A stretch of 64,000 nt of DNA from Nocardioides ungokensis (GCF_013466985.1 NZ_CP059164.1:4560783-4624782); one strand, 5' to 3'. Shown: positions 34,083-42,750, counted from the first letter of the stretch. Notes: a model not told the origin generated them from the letters alone. Made by a program: numbers and translations.

Positions 34083-35525
34083 TCAACCCAGCGATCGGTC
34101 CAGCGCCAGCGACGGGGCAGCCGGACGGGGTCGCACCCAGTCCGGACCGCGCACCGGGTCGTGCTGCGGCCGGAGCACGTCGCGCACCACGATCCCGACC
34201 AGGTAGAGCTCGGCGGCCATCCGCACCACGATCGCCACCCAGTAGAACCCGGCGTCACTGCCCGACGCGGGGGCGAGGTAGCCGCCGAGGTACCACCACA
34301 CGGCCGCGAAGTAGAACACCTCGCCGGCCTGCCACACGATCTGGTCGCGCCACCGGGGCCGGGCGAGCGCCGCCAGCGGCAGCAACCACAGGACGTACTG
34401 CGGCGAGTAGACCTTGTTGACCAGCAGGAACCCGGCCACGACCAGGAAGCCGAGCTGTGCCAGGCGCGGGGTCGCCGGGGCGAGCAGGCCGAGCAGCAGC
34501 ACGCCCACGCACCACGCCCCGAAGAACAGCCACGAGACGGTGTTGATCGTGTGCACCGCGACCGTGCCGTCGCCCGCCTGGGCGATGACGAGCCAGATCG
34601 AGCCGAGGTCGGCGCCGCGGTCGGAGTTGAAGCTCCAGAAGACCCGCCACTCGGCGGGGCCGCTGAGGTAGGCGGGCAGGTCGGCGACGACCCAGGCCAC
34701 CGCGGCCGCCACGGCGGCCAGCACGAACGGTCGCCACTGCCGACGGCGCGCGCAGATGATCAGCAGGCCGCCGAGCAGGAAGAGCGGGTAGAGCTTGGTC
34801 GCCGTCCCCAGGCCGATGAGCACGCCGGTCAGGACCGGCCGGTCCCGCGACCACGCCCAGAGCGCACCGGCCACCAGGCCGACCGACAGCAGGTCCCAGT
34901 TGACCAGCGCGGTCAGGGCGAGCGCCGGTGAGATCGCGAAGATGGCGGCGTCCCACGGACGTCGCCGGTCCACCCCGGCGAGGAACCACGCGGCCAGGAT
35001 CGCGACCGCGGCGAGGCCGAGGGCGTTGACCGTGACGAAGAGCCGTGACTCGGCCGTCACGGTCTTGTCGGCGCCCAGCTGGGCCGGGGTCTGGCCGTAG
35101 CGGGACTCGATGTCCGGGGACCCGCTGAGCCAGTGCGTGACCCAGGCGGTCCCCCAGGCCCAGTAGGAGATCCCGACGGGGTACTCCATGACGTGGTAGC
35201 GCGCCCGGACCTGCGGGTCGTCGGTGTAGGGCCAGTTGAGCTCGGCGAACCCGCGGTCGGTGTAGAGGTAGGGCAGGTCGGAGTAGCACATGTGGGAGTA
35301 GCGCGCGGTCCCGTTCTGCCAGGAGTCCTGGTAGCAGTTGTTCTTCTGGACCATCCCCAGCGCGAAGCAGACCGCGGTCAGAGCGAGGACGACGCGCACC
35401 GGCGTCCACCACCGGTGCCGCCCGGCGTGCTCGCCGACCGGGCCGCCGACCCCCTCGCTGAGGGCGGCGATGACCGGGTCGTCGAGCGTCGGGTGGACCC
35501 GCGCGTCGTGCCCGCCCCGCGTCAC
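34083..35525 (-). CDS. GT87/DUF2029 membrane mannosyltransferase-like protein
   Basis: A 480-residue polytopic protein with about ten to twelve membrane segments, typical of polyprenyl-phosphate-mannose-dependent GT87 glycosyltransferases. After a short cytoplasmic N-terminus it has VRVVLALTAVCFALGMVQKNNCYQDSW, then a long extracytoplasmic loop (CYSDLPYLYTDRGFAELNWPYTDDP) holding the acidic residues expected near the active site. DAAIFAISPALALTALVNWDLLSV and GTATKLYPLFLLGGLL are family blocks. GTG 35525 overlaps the PBP stop (GTGA), so it is cotranslated with the PBP, as in mycobacteria where a similar gene follows ponA1. Confidence 0.88.
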   Translation of the reverse strand: MTRGGHDARVHPTLDDPVIAALSEGVGGPVGEHAGRHRWWTPVRVVLALTAVCFALGMVQKNNCYQDSWQNGTARYSHMCYSDLPYLYTDRGFAELNWPYTDDPQVRARYHVMEYPVGISYWAWGTAWVTHWLSGSPDIESRYGQTPAQLGADKTVTAESRLFVTVNALGLAAVAILAAWFLAGVDRRRPWDAAIFAISPALALTALVNWDLLSVGLVAGALWAWSRDRPVLTGVLIGLGTATKLYPLFLLGGLLIICARRRQWRPFVLAAVAAAVAWVVADLPAYLSGPAEWRVFWSFNSDRGADLGSIWLVIAQAGDGTVAVHTINTVSWLFFGAWCVGVLLLGLLAPATPRLAQLGFLVVAGFLLVNKVYSPQYVLWLLPLAALARPRWRDQIVWQAGEVFYFAAVWWYLGGYLAPASGSDAGFYWVAIVVRMAAELYLVGIVVRDVLRPQHDPVRGPDWVRPRPAAPSLALDRSLG

Positions 35526-37846
35526 TGCCCTGAGTACCGGCGGGGCTCCGTGGACGCCATCGGCTTCGGCGACTTGGTCGGTCCGTTGCCGTTCCCGTTC
35601 CCCGGGCCGCCCGTGCTGGACGGGGACGGCGAGGAGGAGTCGGACGGGGTCGGGCCGCAGCCGAGGGGGCCGCAGGTGTCGCTCGGCGACGGCTGCGGGG
35701 TCTTGGTCTGCCCCGGCGGGGTGTGGCTCGGCGACGGGGTCGACGACGCGCTCGGACTCTTGGACGGCGAGTGCGTCGGCGACGGCACGTAGGTCGGCGA
35801 CGGTGGCGGCGTGTACGGGTCGTGGCCGCTCTGCGGCGCCGTCCCGTCGAGGTTCGCCGGCGGCGGGAACGCCTCCACGGCCAGGCCCTCCATGTCGCGC
35901 TTCATCACGTCGGTCCAGGTCTGGGCCGGGTAGTCGGCACCGAAGTACGACGGCAGCCAGCCGTCGAGCTGCTCGTTGCCGCCACCACGCACGTACATCA
36001 CCGCGGTCGAGAGCTGCGGGGTGTAGCCGACGAACCAGGCCGAGGACACCTGGTCCTTGCTGTTCGTCGCGGTGCCCGTCTTGCCCGCCGCGGGCCGGCC
36101 GAGCGCCAGCGCCGCGGTGCCGGTGCCGTGCTGGACGACCTGCTGGAGGGCGTAGGAGGTGTCGGCCGCCACGTCCTTGCTGATCGCGGGCTTGGTGGCC
36201 TGCTTGTAGGACCACCGAGTCTCGCCGTTGCGGTCCACGACCTTCTGGATCACGTGCACGTCGGCCTCCTGGCCGCCGTTGGCGATGCTGGCGTAGGCGT
36301 TGGCCATGTTGATCGGCGCGACCGTCGCCGAGCCCAGCGCGATGCCGGCGACCGGCTCGAGGCCGGGGCTGTTGTGGAGGTGGTTGTAGGAGTTGCTGTC
36401 CTTCTTGTTCCACTTCGGGATGCCGAGCGCGTTCGCGGTGTCGAGGATCTTCTGCGGACCGTCCGGGATCGCCTGGGTCAGGTCGGCGTACGCCGTGTTG
36501 ATCGACTGCTCGGTGGCCGTGATCAGGTTGACCGCCGACCCGTAGTCGGTGCCGAGGCCGTCGGGACCGGTGCCCTCGTTGCGGATCCGGTCACCGGTGC
36601 CCTGGCCGTTGTAGTAGTACGGCGAGTTCCCGTCGAAGGTGTCCTTGAGCGAGAAGCCGTTGCGCAGCCCGGTCGCCAGGGCGAACGGCTTGAACGACGA
36701 CCCCGGTGCGCCGCCGGTCTCCGCCCAGTTGATCTGGGACTGGAGGTAGTCCTGGCCGCCGTAGAACCCGCGCAACGCACCCGTTCCCGGCTCGACGCTG
36801 GCGACGGCGACGTGGAGCTGCTTGTCGCTGAAGCCGTCCGGACGTCCCTCGAGCACGCCCTGCTCGGCCGCCTGCATTGCCTTCGGGGTGAAGGTGGTGG
36901 TGACCCGCAGACCGCCGCCGTCGATCTCCTCGTCGCTGAAGCCGAGCTGGTGCAGCTCGTCCTTGACCATCGAGAGCATGAAGCCCTTCTGGCCGCCGTA
37001 CTGGCTCTGCGCCTTGATCTCGGGGAAGACCGGAAGGTGCTTCGCGGCCTTGTCCGCCTTGTCGGAGGAGATGTTGCCCATGGAGGCCATGCCGTCGAGC
37101 ACGTAGCCGTAGCGCTCCTTGAGGTTGTGCTTGGCGTCCTTGCCGTTGGCGGGGTCGAAGAGCGTCGGGTTGTTCAGCACGCTGGCGAGGACCGCGCACT
37201 CCTTGAGGCTCAGGTCCTTGGCGTCCTTGTTGAAGTACGCCTTCGCCGCGGCCTGCACGCCGTACGCACCGCGCCCGAAGTAGATCGTGTTGAGGTAGCC
37301 CTCGAGGATCTGCGACTTGCTCAGCTGCTGCTGGATCTTCAGCGACAGGATCGCTTCCTTGATCTTGCGCTGGTAGGACCGCTCCTGGGTCAGGTAGAGG
37401 ATCTTCACGTACTGCTGGGTGATCGTCGAGGCGCCCTGGGTCGCGTTGCCGCTGGCGTTGCTGAACGCCGCGCGCAGGATCCCCTTGGGGTCGAGGCCCT
37501 TGTCGGTCCAGAACGTCTTGTTCTCGGCCGCCACCACCGCGTCCTGCATCTTCTGCGGGATCTCCTTGAGCGGGATCGACTCACGGTTCTGCGTGGCGTA
37601 CTGCCCGAGCTGCGTCTTGCCGTCGGCGTAGTAGACGAAGGACGTCTGCGTCTGGAAGTCCTTGTTCGGGTTCGGGATGTCGGTGGTCTTGTAGAGGTAG
37701 AAGACCGCACCGGCCAGCAGGAGGCTCCCGGCGAGGGCCGCGATCAGCAGCCACTTGGCGACACGCTTGAGGCGGGCCTTGGTGCTCGTGGGTGGCTTCG
37801 GGGGCGTCTTCACGGCGGGGCTGGCGGCCCTGCGCTTTCCACTCAA
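35522..37846 (-). CDS. Class A penicillin-binding protein (transglycosylase/transpeptidase)
   Basis: A 774-residue bifunctional peptidoglycan synthase, PonA1-like. A short cytoplasmic basic N-terminus and one membrane anchor (about residues 32-52) are followed by the GT51 domain (AAENKTFWTDKGLDPKGILRA, GASTITQQYVK, RKIKEAILSLKIQ, YLNTIYFGRGAYGVQAAA) and the transpeptidase (SxxK in PGSSFKPF, SxN in EQSINTAYADL, KTG in AGKTGTATN). A ~95-residue Pro/Ser/Thr-rich tail with CGPLGCGP ends the protein. Start TTG 37846 (GGAGAG seven bases before) is inferred; GTG 37813 is an alternative. Cotranslated with GT87. Confidence 0.94.
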   Translation of the reverse strand: MSGKRRAASPAVKTPPKPPTSTKARLKRVAKWLLIAALAGSLLLAGAVFYLYKTTDIPNPNKDFQTQTSFVYYADGKTQLGQYATQNRESIPLKEIPQKMQDAVVAAENKTFWTDKGLDPKGILRAAFSNASGNATQGASTITQQYVKILYLTQERSYQRKIKEAILSLKIQQQLSKSQILEGYLNTIYFGRGAYGVQAAAKAYFNKDAKDLSLKECAVLASVLNNPTLFDPANGKDAKHNLKERYGYVLDGMASMGNISSDKADKAAKHLPVFPEIKAQSQYGGQKGFMLSMVKDELHQLGFSDEEIDGGGLRVTTTFTPKAMQAAEQGVLEGRPDGFSDKQLHVAVASVEPGTGALRGFYGGQDYLQSQINWAETGGAPGSSFKPFALATGLRNGFSLKDTFDGNSPYYYNGQGTGDRIRNEGTGPDGLGTDYGSAVNLITATEQSINTAYADLTQAIPDGPQKILDTANALGIPKWNKKDSNSYNHLHNSPGLEPVAGIALGSATVAPINMANAYASIANGGQEADVHVIQKVVDRNGETRWSYKQATKPAISKDVAADTSYALQQVVQHGTGTAALALGRPAAGKTGTATNSKDQVSSAWFVGYTPQLSTAVMYVRGGGNEQLDGWLPSYFGADYPAQTWTDVMKRDMEGLAVEAFPPPANLDGTAPQSGHDPYTPPPSPTYVPSPTHSPSKSPSASSTPSPSHTPPGQTKTPQPSPSDTCGPLGCGPTPSDSSSPSPSSTGGPGNGNGNGPTKSPKPMASTEPRRYSGQ

Positions 37847-37978
37847 CTTCGGCTCTCCGGGGACTCGGGGCGCGTTCGACGGACAGGTCGGACCGCGCGC
37901 TCGGCGTGGGCGACCTCAACAGGGTACGCACCGGCACCCCGACCCGCCCGATCCCCACGTGTTCACGAAACCTGGATA

Positions 37979-37991
37979 TATCGGTACGATA
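37979..37991. promoter_or_regulatory. Putative PadR operator overlapping the padR promoter
   Basis: TATCG-GTA-CGATA, a 5-bp inverted repeat in an AT-rich patch (GGATATATCGGTACGATAGG) only six bases before the PadR ATG. The AT content stands out strongly and fits an autoregulatory operator. Confidence 0.5.
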
Positions 37992-37997
37992 GGTCGC

Positions 37998-38630
37998 ATG
38001 GCGCGTCGTGCAGAGACCATCGAGCTGGCAGTCCTCGGGCTGCTGCACGAGGGACCCATGCACGGCTACGAGCTGCGCAAGCGGCTCAACCTCATGCTCG
38101 GCTGGGGCCGGGTGCTGTCCTACGGCTCCCTCTACCCCACGCTGAAGAAGATGCTGCGCGGGCAGCTGATCGAGGAGGCAGCCGCCACGCTGACCCCGGT
38201 CACCCGGCGCCCGCGCATCGTCTACCAGGTGACCGAGGCCGGTCACCGGGAGTTCGAGCGCCTGATGTCGGAGGTGGGTCCCACCGCCTGGGAGGACGAC
38301 AACTTCGACATCCGCTTCGCCTTCTTCGGCCGCACCGACATGGAGATCCGGCTGCGCGTGCTCGAGGGCCGCCGCACCCGCCTCCAGGAACGGCTGGACC
38401 GGGTCCAGAACCAGCTGGCGATGACCCAGAAGGAAGTCGACCGCTACGCCGCCGAGCTGCAGCGCCACGGTGTCGAGTCGGTCGAGCGCGAGGTCCGGTG
38501 GCTCTCCGAGCTGATCCAGGCCGAGCGCAGCTCCGAGGCGGGGCCGCCCGACGGGGCCACTCCCCACCAGCCAGCCACCACCCCACCCACTGCCGACAGG
38601 CAACCAGCCGGCCCCACGGCCGACCAGTAG
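37998..38630 (+). CDS. PadR-family transcriptional regulator
   Basis: A 210-residue PadR protein. The winged helix is TIELAVLGLLHEGPMHGYELRKRLNLMLGWGRVLSYGSLYPTLKKML (about residues 6-52), with IVYQVTEAGHREFERLM as the wing. A Vir-like C-terminal helical dimerisation region (EIRLRVLEGRRTRLQERLDRVQNQL) and a Pro/Thr-rich tail follow. It lies 20 bases upstream of ino1, the same arrangement as in mycobacteria, so it probably controls ino1 and itself, perhaps in response to inositol-related ligands. Confidence 0.9.
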   Translation: MARRAETIELAVLGLLHEGPMHGYELRKRLNLMLGWGRVLSYGSLYPTLKKMLRGQLIEEAAATLTPVTRRPRIVYQVTEAGHREFERLMSEVGPTAWEDDNFDIRFAFFGRTDMEIRLRVLEGRRTRLQERLDRVQNQLAMTQKEVDRYAAELQRHGVESVEREVRWLSELIQAERSSEAGPPDGATPHQPATTPPTADRQPAGPTADQ

Positions 38631-38650
38631 TGAGAACGAAAGGAATCCCG

Positions 38651-39735
38651 ATGGGTTCGGTACGAGTAGCAATCGTGGGAGTCGGCAACTGCGCCAGCTC
38701 CCTCGTCCAGGGCGTGCACTACTACAGGGACGCCGACCCCGCGACGACCGTTCCGGGGCTCATGCACGTCCTGTTCGGTGAGTACCACGTCAACGACGTC
38801 GAGTTCGTCGCGGCGTTCGACGTGGACGACATGAAGGTCGGCAAGGACCTCTCCGAGGCCATCAACGCCTCGCAGAACAACACGATCAAGATCAGCGACG
38901 TCCCCACCCTCGGCGTGGAGGTCCAGCGCGGCCACACCCTCGACGGGCTCGGCAAGTACTACCGCGAGACCATCGAGGAGTCGGCCGCCGACCCCGTCGA
39001 CGTCGTCCAGGTCCTCAAGGACACCCAGGCCGACGTGATCGTCTCCTACCTGCCGGTGGGCTCGGAGGAGGCCGACAAGTTCTACGCCCAGTGCGCCATC
39101 GACGCGGGCGTGGCCTTCGTCAACGCCCTCCCCGTCTTCATCGCCTCCGACCCGGAGTGGGCCAAGAAGTTCGAGGACGCCGGCGTCCCGATCGTCGGTG
39201 ACGACATCAAGTCGCAGGTCGGCGCCACCATCACCCACCGCGTGATGGCGAAGCTTTCGAGGACCGCGGCGTGACGCTGGACCGCACCTACCAGCTCAAC
39301 GTCGGCGGCAACATGGACTTCAAGAACATGCTCGAGCGCGAGCGCCTGGAGTCCAAGAAGGTCTCCAAGACCCAGGCCGTCACCTCGAACCTCAAGGGCG
39401 AGCTCGCCGGCAAGGTCTCCGACCGCAACGTGCACATCGGGCCGTCGGACCACGTCGCGTGGCTCGACGACCGCAAGTGGGCCTACGTCCGCCTCGAGGG
39501 CCGCGCCTTCGGTGACGCCCCGCTGAACCTCGAGTACAAGCTCGAGGTCTGGGACTCCCCGAACTCCGCGGGCATCATCATCGACGCGATCCGGGCGGCG
39601 AAGATCGCCAAGGACCGCGGCATCGGCGGCCCGATCATCTCGGCCTCGTCGTACCTGATGAAGTCCCCGCCGGTGCAGCTCCCCGACGACGAGGGCCGCC
39701 GCCGCGTGGAGGCCTTCATCCGCGGCGAGGAGTGA
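38651..39735 (+). CDS. ino1: Inositol-3-phosphate synthase, frame broken by one missing base
   Basis: A repaired ~361-residue NAD-dependent enzyme that converts glucose 6-phosphate to inositol 1-phosphate, the first step toward phosphatidylinositol and mycothiol. Rossmann start: VRVAIVGVGNCASSLVQGVHYY. SYLPVGSEEADKFYAQCAIDAGVAFVNALPVFIASDP and GDDIKSQVGATITHR are conserved. At ~39255 the sequence GCTTTCGAGG lacks one C: the first frame ends at 39274, while the correct LFEDRGVTLDRTYQLNVGGNMDFKNML continues to 39735. Because the enzyme is conserved and otherwise intact, a sequencing error is most likely. AAAGGA precedes ATG 38651. It follows PadR. Confidence 0.92.
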
Positions 39736-39765
39736 CCGACCCCACCGCGTTCTCACGCTGAACAA

Positions 39766-39801
39766 GCACCGACCCGTCGTCAGCTGACGACGGGTCGGTG
39801 C
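39766..39801. terminator. Perfect 36-bp palindrome, bidirectional terminator
   Basis: Positions 39766-39783 (GCACCGACCCGTCGTCAG) are the exact reverse complement of 39784-39801. It sits between convergent ino1 and the SRPBCC gene and is flanked by short A/T stretches (ACAA and ATTT). Confidence 0.8.
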
Positions 39802-39811
39802 ATTTGCGGGT

Positions 39812-40309
39812 TCAGGAGGTGACGGGTCGGCGCTCCTCGAGCTCGGCCTTGATCCGCGCCAGGGTCTGGCGCATCCCGGCCCGGAGCTCCTCGGTGAAGA
39901 CGTCCTGGCCGCCGAGGACCGCCTTGGTCAGGCGCAGCGAGATCGTGGAGATGCCGTCGGGCGTCTCGCGCCGCTGGACGACCCGCGTGCCGGTGTCGGT
40001 GGGCTCGAGGGTGAAGGACCAGATCGTGTAGTTGTCCTTGATCCGCAGCGCGAACTCGCGGTGCGGCTCGAAGCGCACCACCTTCGCCTGGGTCGGCCAG
40101 AAGAGCGGCCCGCGACGGTTCAGGTTGACGGTGCGGGTCCCGGGACCGACCACCCCGCCGCCGCGGACGAAGGCCCGCACGACCTGCGGGCTCCAGCTCG
40201 CCATCCGGCGTACGTCGGAGACGAGGGCCCAGACCGCCTCCGGGGGCGCGGCCACCTCGATCGTCTCCTCGAGCTGCGGGTCGGTGGGGGTCGACTGGTC
40301 CGTCGTCAT
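39812..40309 (-). CDS. SRPBCC-family (START/Bet v1-like) protein
   Basis: A 165-residue polyketide-cyclase/dehydrase-like START-fold protein: EETIEVAAPPEAVWALVSDVRRMASWSPQVVRAF, then EPHREFALRIKDNYTIWSFTLEPTDTGTRVVQRRE and a C-terminal amphipathic helix GMRQTLARIKAELEERR that would close the hydrophobic cavity. Such proteins bind lipids, polyketides or steroids; the ligand is unknown. ATG 40309 is preceded by GAGGAG. Monocistronic. Confidence 0.85.
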   Translation of the reverse strand: MTTDQSTPTDPQLEETIEVAAPPEAVWALVSDVRRMASWSPQVVRAFVRGGGVVGPGTRTVNLNRRGPLFWPTQAKVVRFEPHREFALRIKDNYTIWSFTLEPTDTGTRVVQRRETPDGISTISLRLTKAVLGGQDVFTEELRAGMRQTLARIKAELEERRPVTS

Positions 40310-40401
40310 GGCGGTGCTCCTCGGCGTGGTGGGCGTGCGGAGCCAACTTACTGACACGAATTCAACAGCGCAGTGACCCCCGCCACGTCCGCACTGACCC
40401 G

Positions 40402-40443
40402 GCTCCGAGGACTCAGCTCCGAGGACTCAGCTCCGGGAGCTCA
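40402..40443 (-). repeat. 14-bp tandem repeat at the 3' end of a TetR gene
   Basis: Three units GCTCCGAGGACTCA, GCTCCGAGGACTCA and GCTCCGGGAGCTCA, plus a partial fourth. Each ends in TCA, which reads as TGA on the minus strand; the third supplies the stop of the TetR gene. Confidence 0.6.
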
Positions 40444-41025
40444 GCTCCGGGGGCGAAGCCCGTCGAGCAGCAGGTCGAGCACCGCGTCGAGCTGGTCGTC
40501 GAGGCGCGGGTCGCCCCACTCGTCGGCGTGGGCGGGATGGTGGAAGAGCGCGGTGGCCCGCAGCACCGCGCGCCCCGCGACCTCCGGGTCGACCGCGGCC
40601 AGCTCGCCCGAGGCCACCCCGTCGGCGACGATCCGGCCCACCTGGGCGGCGAGGTGGTCGACGTGGGCCGCCACCACCTCGCCGGCTTCGTCGGTGACCC
40701 TGCGGAACGTCGCGAAGAGCTCCGGGTCCTCCCGGGCGATGCCCTGCTTGGTCGCCGCCAGCGTGCGCACCCAGTCGCGCAGCCGGCCCTCGGCGCTCCC
40801 CGACCCCGCCACGATCTCCTCCAGGGGCGCGGACACCCGGTCCAGCCAGCGCTGCGTGACCGCGTCGCGCAGCGCCGCCTTGCTGGAGAAGTGCCGGTAG
40901 ACCGAGCCGTGGCTGACGTCGAGGGCCCGCGCCACGTCGACCACGGTGGTCTTGGCCGGGCCGTAGCGCCGCAGCACCTGCTCGGCGGTGTCGAGGATCC
41001 CCTCGCGGGTCAGCGGTCCGGCCAC
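40441..41025 (-). CDS. TetR-family transcriptional regulator (near aldo/keto reductase)
   Basis: A 194-residue repressor with helix-turn-helix ILDTAEQVLRRYGPAKTTVVDVARALDVSHGSVYRHFSSKAAL (about residues 10-52) and an all-helical ligand/dimerisation domain (TLAATKQGIAREDPELFATFRRVTDEAG, ending in VLDLLLDGLRPRS). GTG 41025 begins nine bases after the stop of the upstream aldo/keto reductase gene, so the two form an operon. A 10-bp inverted repeat before that reductase (42061-42088) is a candidate operator. Confidence 0.88.
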   Translation of the reverse strand: MAGPLTREGILDTAEQVLRRYGPAKTTVVDVARALDVSHGSVYRHFSSKAALRDAVTQRWLDRVSAPLEEIVAGSGSAEGRLRDWVRTLAATKQGIAREDPELFATFRRVTDEAGEVVAAHVDHLAAQVGRIVADGVASGELAAVDPEVAGRAVLRATALFHHPAHADEWGDPRLDDQLDAVLDLLLDGLRPRS

Positions 41026-41034
41026 GGCCGAACG

Positions 41035-42042
41035 CTACTTCTCGCTGTCGAGGAACGACATCTGCATGGCGTCGTACCTCGTGCCCGCCGCCGCCCCGGC
41101 CGGGACCGCCGCCTCGATCGCGGCCAGGTCGTCGGCCGACAGCGCGAGGGTGAGGGCGCCGAGCGACTCCTCGAGCCGGACCCGGGTCCTGGCGCCCACC
41201 AGGGGGACGATGTCCGTCCCCTGCGCGGCCACCCACGCGATGGCCACCTGGGCGACGGTGGCGCCGCGGGCCTCGGCGACCCCGCGCAGCGCCTCGACCA
41301 CGCGGAGGTTGGCGTCGAGGTTGTCCCCCGAGAAGCGCGGCAGGTGGGCGCGGAAGTCCCGCACGTCCCGGTCGGCGCTCCAGTGCCCCGACAGCAGGCC
41401 TCGCGAGAGCACGCCGTACGCCGTGATGCCGACGCCGAGCTCGCGGGCGACGGGGAGGATCTCGGCCTCGATGCCCCGCGAGATCAGGGAGTACTCGATC
41501 TGCAGGTCGCTGATCGGGTGGACCGCGTGCGCCCGGCGCAGCGTCTCGGCCCCGACCTCGGAGAGCCCGATGTGCCGGACCCAGCCGGCCTCGACCAGCT
41601 CGGCCATCGCGCCGACGGTCTCCTCGATCGGGACGCTGGGGTCGAAGCGGGCCGGCCGGTAGACGTCGACGTGGTCGGTCCCGAGCCGCTTGAGCGAGTA
41701 GGCCAGGAAGTTCTTGACCGCCGCGGGTCGGGTGTCCACGCCGGACCAGGAGCCGTCCGGGCCGCGCAGGGCGCCGAACTTGACGCTGATCACCGCGCGG
41801 TCGCGGGCGCGGCCGCGCAGGGCGTCGCGCAGCAGCATCTCGTTGTGGCCCATGCCGTAGAAGTCGCCGGTGTCGAGCAGGGTGAGCCCGGCGTCGAGGG
41901 CGGCGTGGATGGTGGCGGTGCTCTCGGCCTCGTCGGCCGGCCCGTAGAGGTCCGACATGCCCATCAGGCCGAGGCCGAGGGCCGCGACGCTGGGGCCGGT
42001 GGCGCCGAGGCGCCGGGTCGGGACAGCGGAAGTGGTGGTCAT
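41035..42042 (-). CDS. Aldo/keto reductase
   Basis: A 335-residue NADPH-dependent (alpha/beta)8 oxidoreductase of the AKR superfamily: TRRLGATGPSVAALGLGLMGMSDLYGPADEAES, catalytic Asp/Tyr region GLTLLDTGDFYGMGHNEMLL, the Lys in RAVISVKFGAL, and IGLSEVGAETLRRAHAVHPISDLQIEYSL. The expected catalytic His segment appears as VDVYRPARFDPS, with Arg where many AKRs have His (YYQHR), so activity may differ. ATG 42042 begins the gene. It is transcribed with the downstream TetR gene and follows a palindromic operator-like site. Confidence 0.88.
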   Translation of the reverse strand: MTTTSAVPTRRLGATGPSVAALGLGLMGMSDLYGPADEAESTATIHAALDAGLTLLDTGDFYGMGHNEMLLRDALRGRARDRAVISVKFGALRGPDGSWSGVDTRPAAVKNFLAYSLKRLGTDHVDVYRPARFDPSVPIEETVGAMAELVEAGWVRHIGLSEVGAETLRRAHAVHPISDLQIEYSLISRGIEAEILPVARELGVGITAYGVLSRGLLSGHWSADRDVRDFRAHLPRFSGDNLDANLRVVEALRGVAEARGATVAQVAIAWVAAQGTDIVPLVGARTRVRLEESLGALTLALSADDLAAIEAAVPAGAAAGTRYDAMQMSFLDSEK

Positions 42043-42060
42043 GCCTCCATCATGCGGCAT

Positions 42061-42088
42061 GACTGACAGATTTCCAATTCTGTCAGTC
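42061..42088. promoter_or_regulatory. Inverted repeat upstream of the aldo/keto reductase, putative TetR operator
   Basis: GACTGACAGA and TCTGTCAGTC are perfect 10-bp arms around an AT-rich 8-base centre. It lies 18 bases before the reductase start. Its core (TGACAG..CTGTCA) resembles but differs from the AGACAG..CTGTCT sites of the neighbouring TetR gene. Confidence 0.6.
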
Positions 42089-42099
42089 CTTCGTCGCTG

Positions 42100-42663
42100 T
42101 CAGCCGCTGGAGGCGGCCACCAGGATCCTGGCCGAGGCCCGGGCCTGCGTGGCGGCCTCGGGGTCGGCGTCCAGGGCCCCGCTCGCGAGCCCGCCGTCGA
42201 GGAGCAGGGTGAGCGACCGCGCCAGCGCGTCGGGGTCGGCGGCGCCGGCCTCGTCGGCCAGCCCGCGGACCCAGGCCAGGACGGCCTGCTTGTGTGCGAC
42301 GGTGCGGTCGTGCACGGGTGTGCCGGGCGGCGCCTCGGCCGCCGCGTTGATGAACGCGCATCCCCGGTAGCCCTCGCGTCGGCACGAGGAGCTCAGTGCG
42401 TCGAAGAGGCCGACCAGCTGGTCGGCGGGTCGGGGGCCGGCGGCCTGCGCCGCCGCGTGGAGCTGTCCGGTCCAGACGTCGTCGACCCTGTCGAGGTAGG
42501 CGAGCACGAGCTCGTCCTTGGCCGGGAAGTGCTTGTAGAAGGTGGCCTTGGCGACGCCGGACTCGGCGATGATCAGGTCCACCCCCACCGCCTTGATGCC
42601 GCGCGCGTAGAACAGCCGGAAGGCGGCGTCGAGGATGCGGTCACGGGCAGCGGACGTGGGCAT
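42100..42663 (-). CDS. TetR-family transcriptional regulator (divergent from oxidoreductase)
   Basis: A 187-residue regulator. HTH: RILDAAFRLFYARGIKAVGVDLIIAESGVAKATFYKHFPAKDELVLAYLDR (about residues 8-57). The helical ligand domain has GCAFINAAAEAPPGTPVHDRTVAHKQAV, characteristic of the YxaF/AcrR-like subgroup that senses aromatic or electrophilic compounds. Divergent from the 42751 oxidoreductase gene, with two palindromes in the 87-bp gap, so autoregulation and repression of the oxidoreductase are likely. Confidence 0.9.
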   Translation of the reverse strand: MPTSAARDRILDAAFRLFYARGIKAVGVDLIIAESGVAKATFYKHFPAKDELVLAYLDRVDDVWTGQLHAAAQAAGPRPADQLVGLFDALSSSCRREGYRGCAFINAAAEAPPGTPVHDRTVAHKQAVLAWVRGLADEAGAADPDALARSLTLLLDGGLASGALDADPEAATQARASARILVAASSG

Positions 42664-42674
42664 GGCTTGATAAT

Positions 42675-42723
42675 AGACAGACCTGTCTGTTAGCGTCCAC
42701 TCATCGATAGACAGATCTGTCTA
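42675..42723. promoter_or_regulatory. Two TetR operators in a divergent promoter
   Basis: Site 1 AGACAG-AC-CTGTCT (42675-42688) and site 2 TAGACAGATCTGTCTA (42708-42723, perfect 16-bp palindrome) have centres 34 bp apart, a little over three helical turns. Site 1 is 12 bases from the TetR ATG; site 2 is 28 bases from the oxidoreductase ATG. Confidence 0.82.
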
Positions 42724-42750
42724 CCTCCCGACCTTCGAGAAGGAATCACG

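Noticed and set aside
34083..36413. GT87 frame extended upstream into the PBP gene
   Set aside because: The extra ~296 residues are a frame-shifted shadow of the PBP; GTG 35525 overlapping the PBP stop is the real start.
35723..39274. Long rightward open frame reading into ino1
   Set aside because: Its first two thirds are antisense to the PBP and low-complexity; ino1 has its own ATG and ribosome-binding site.
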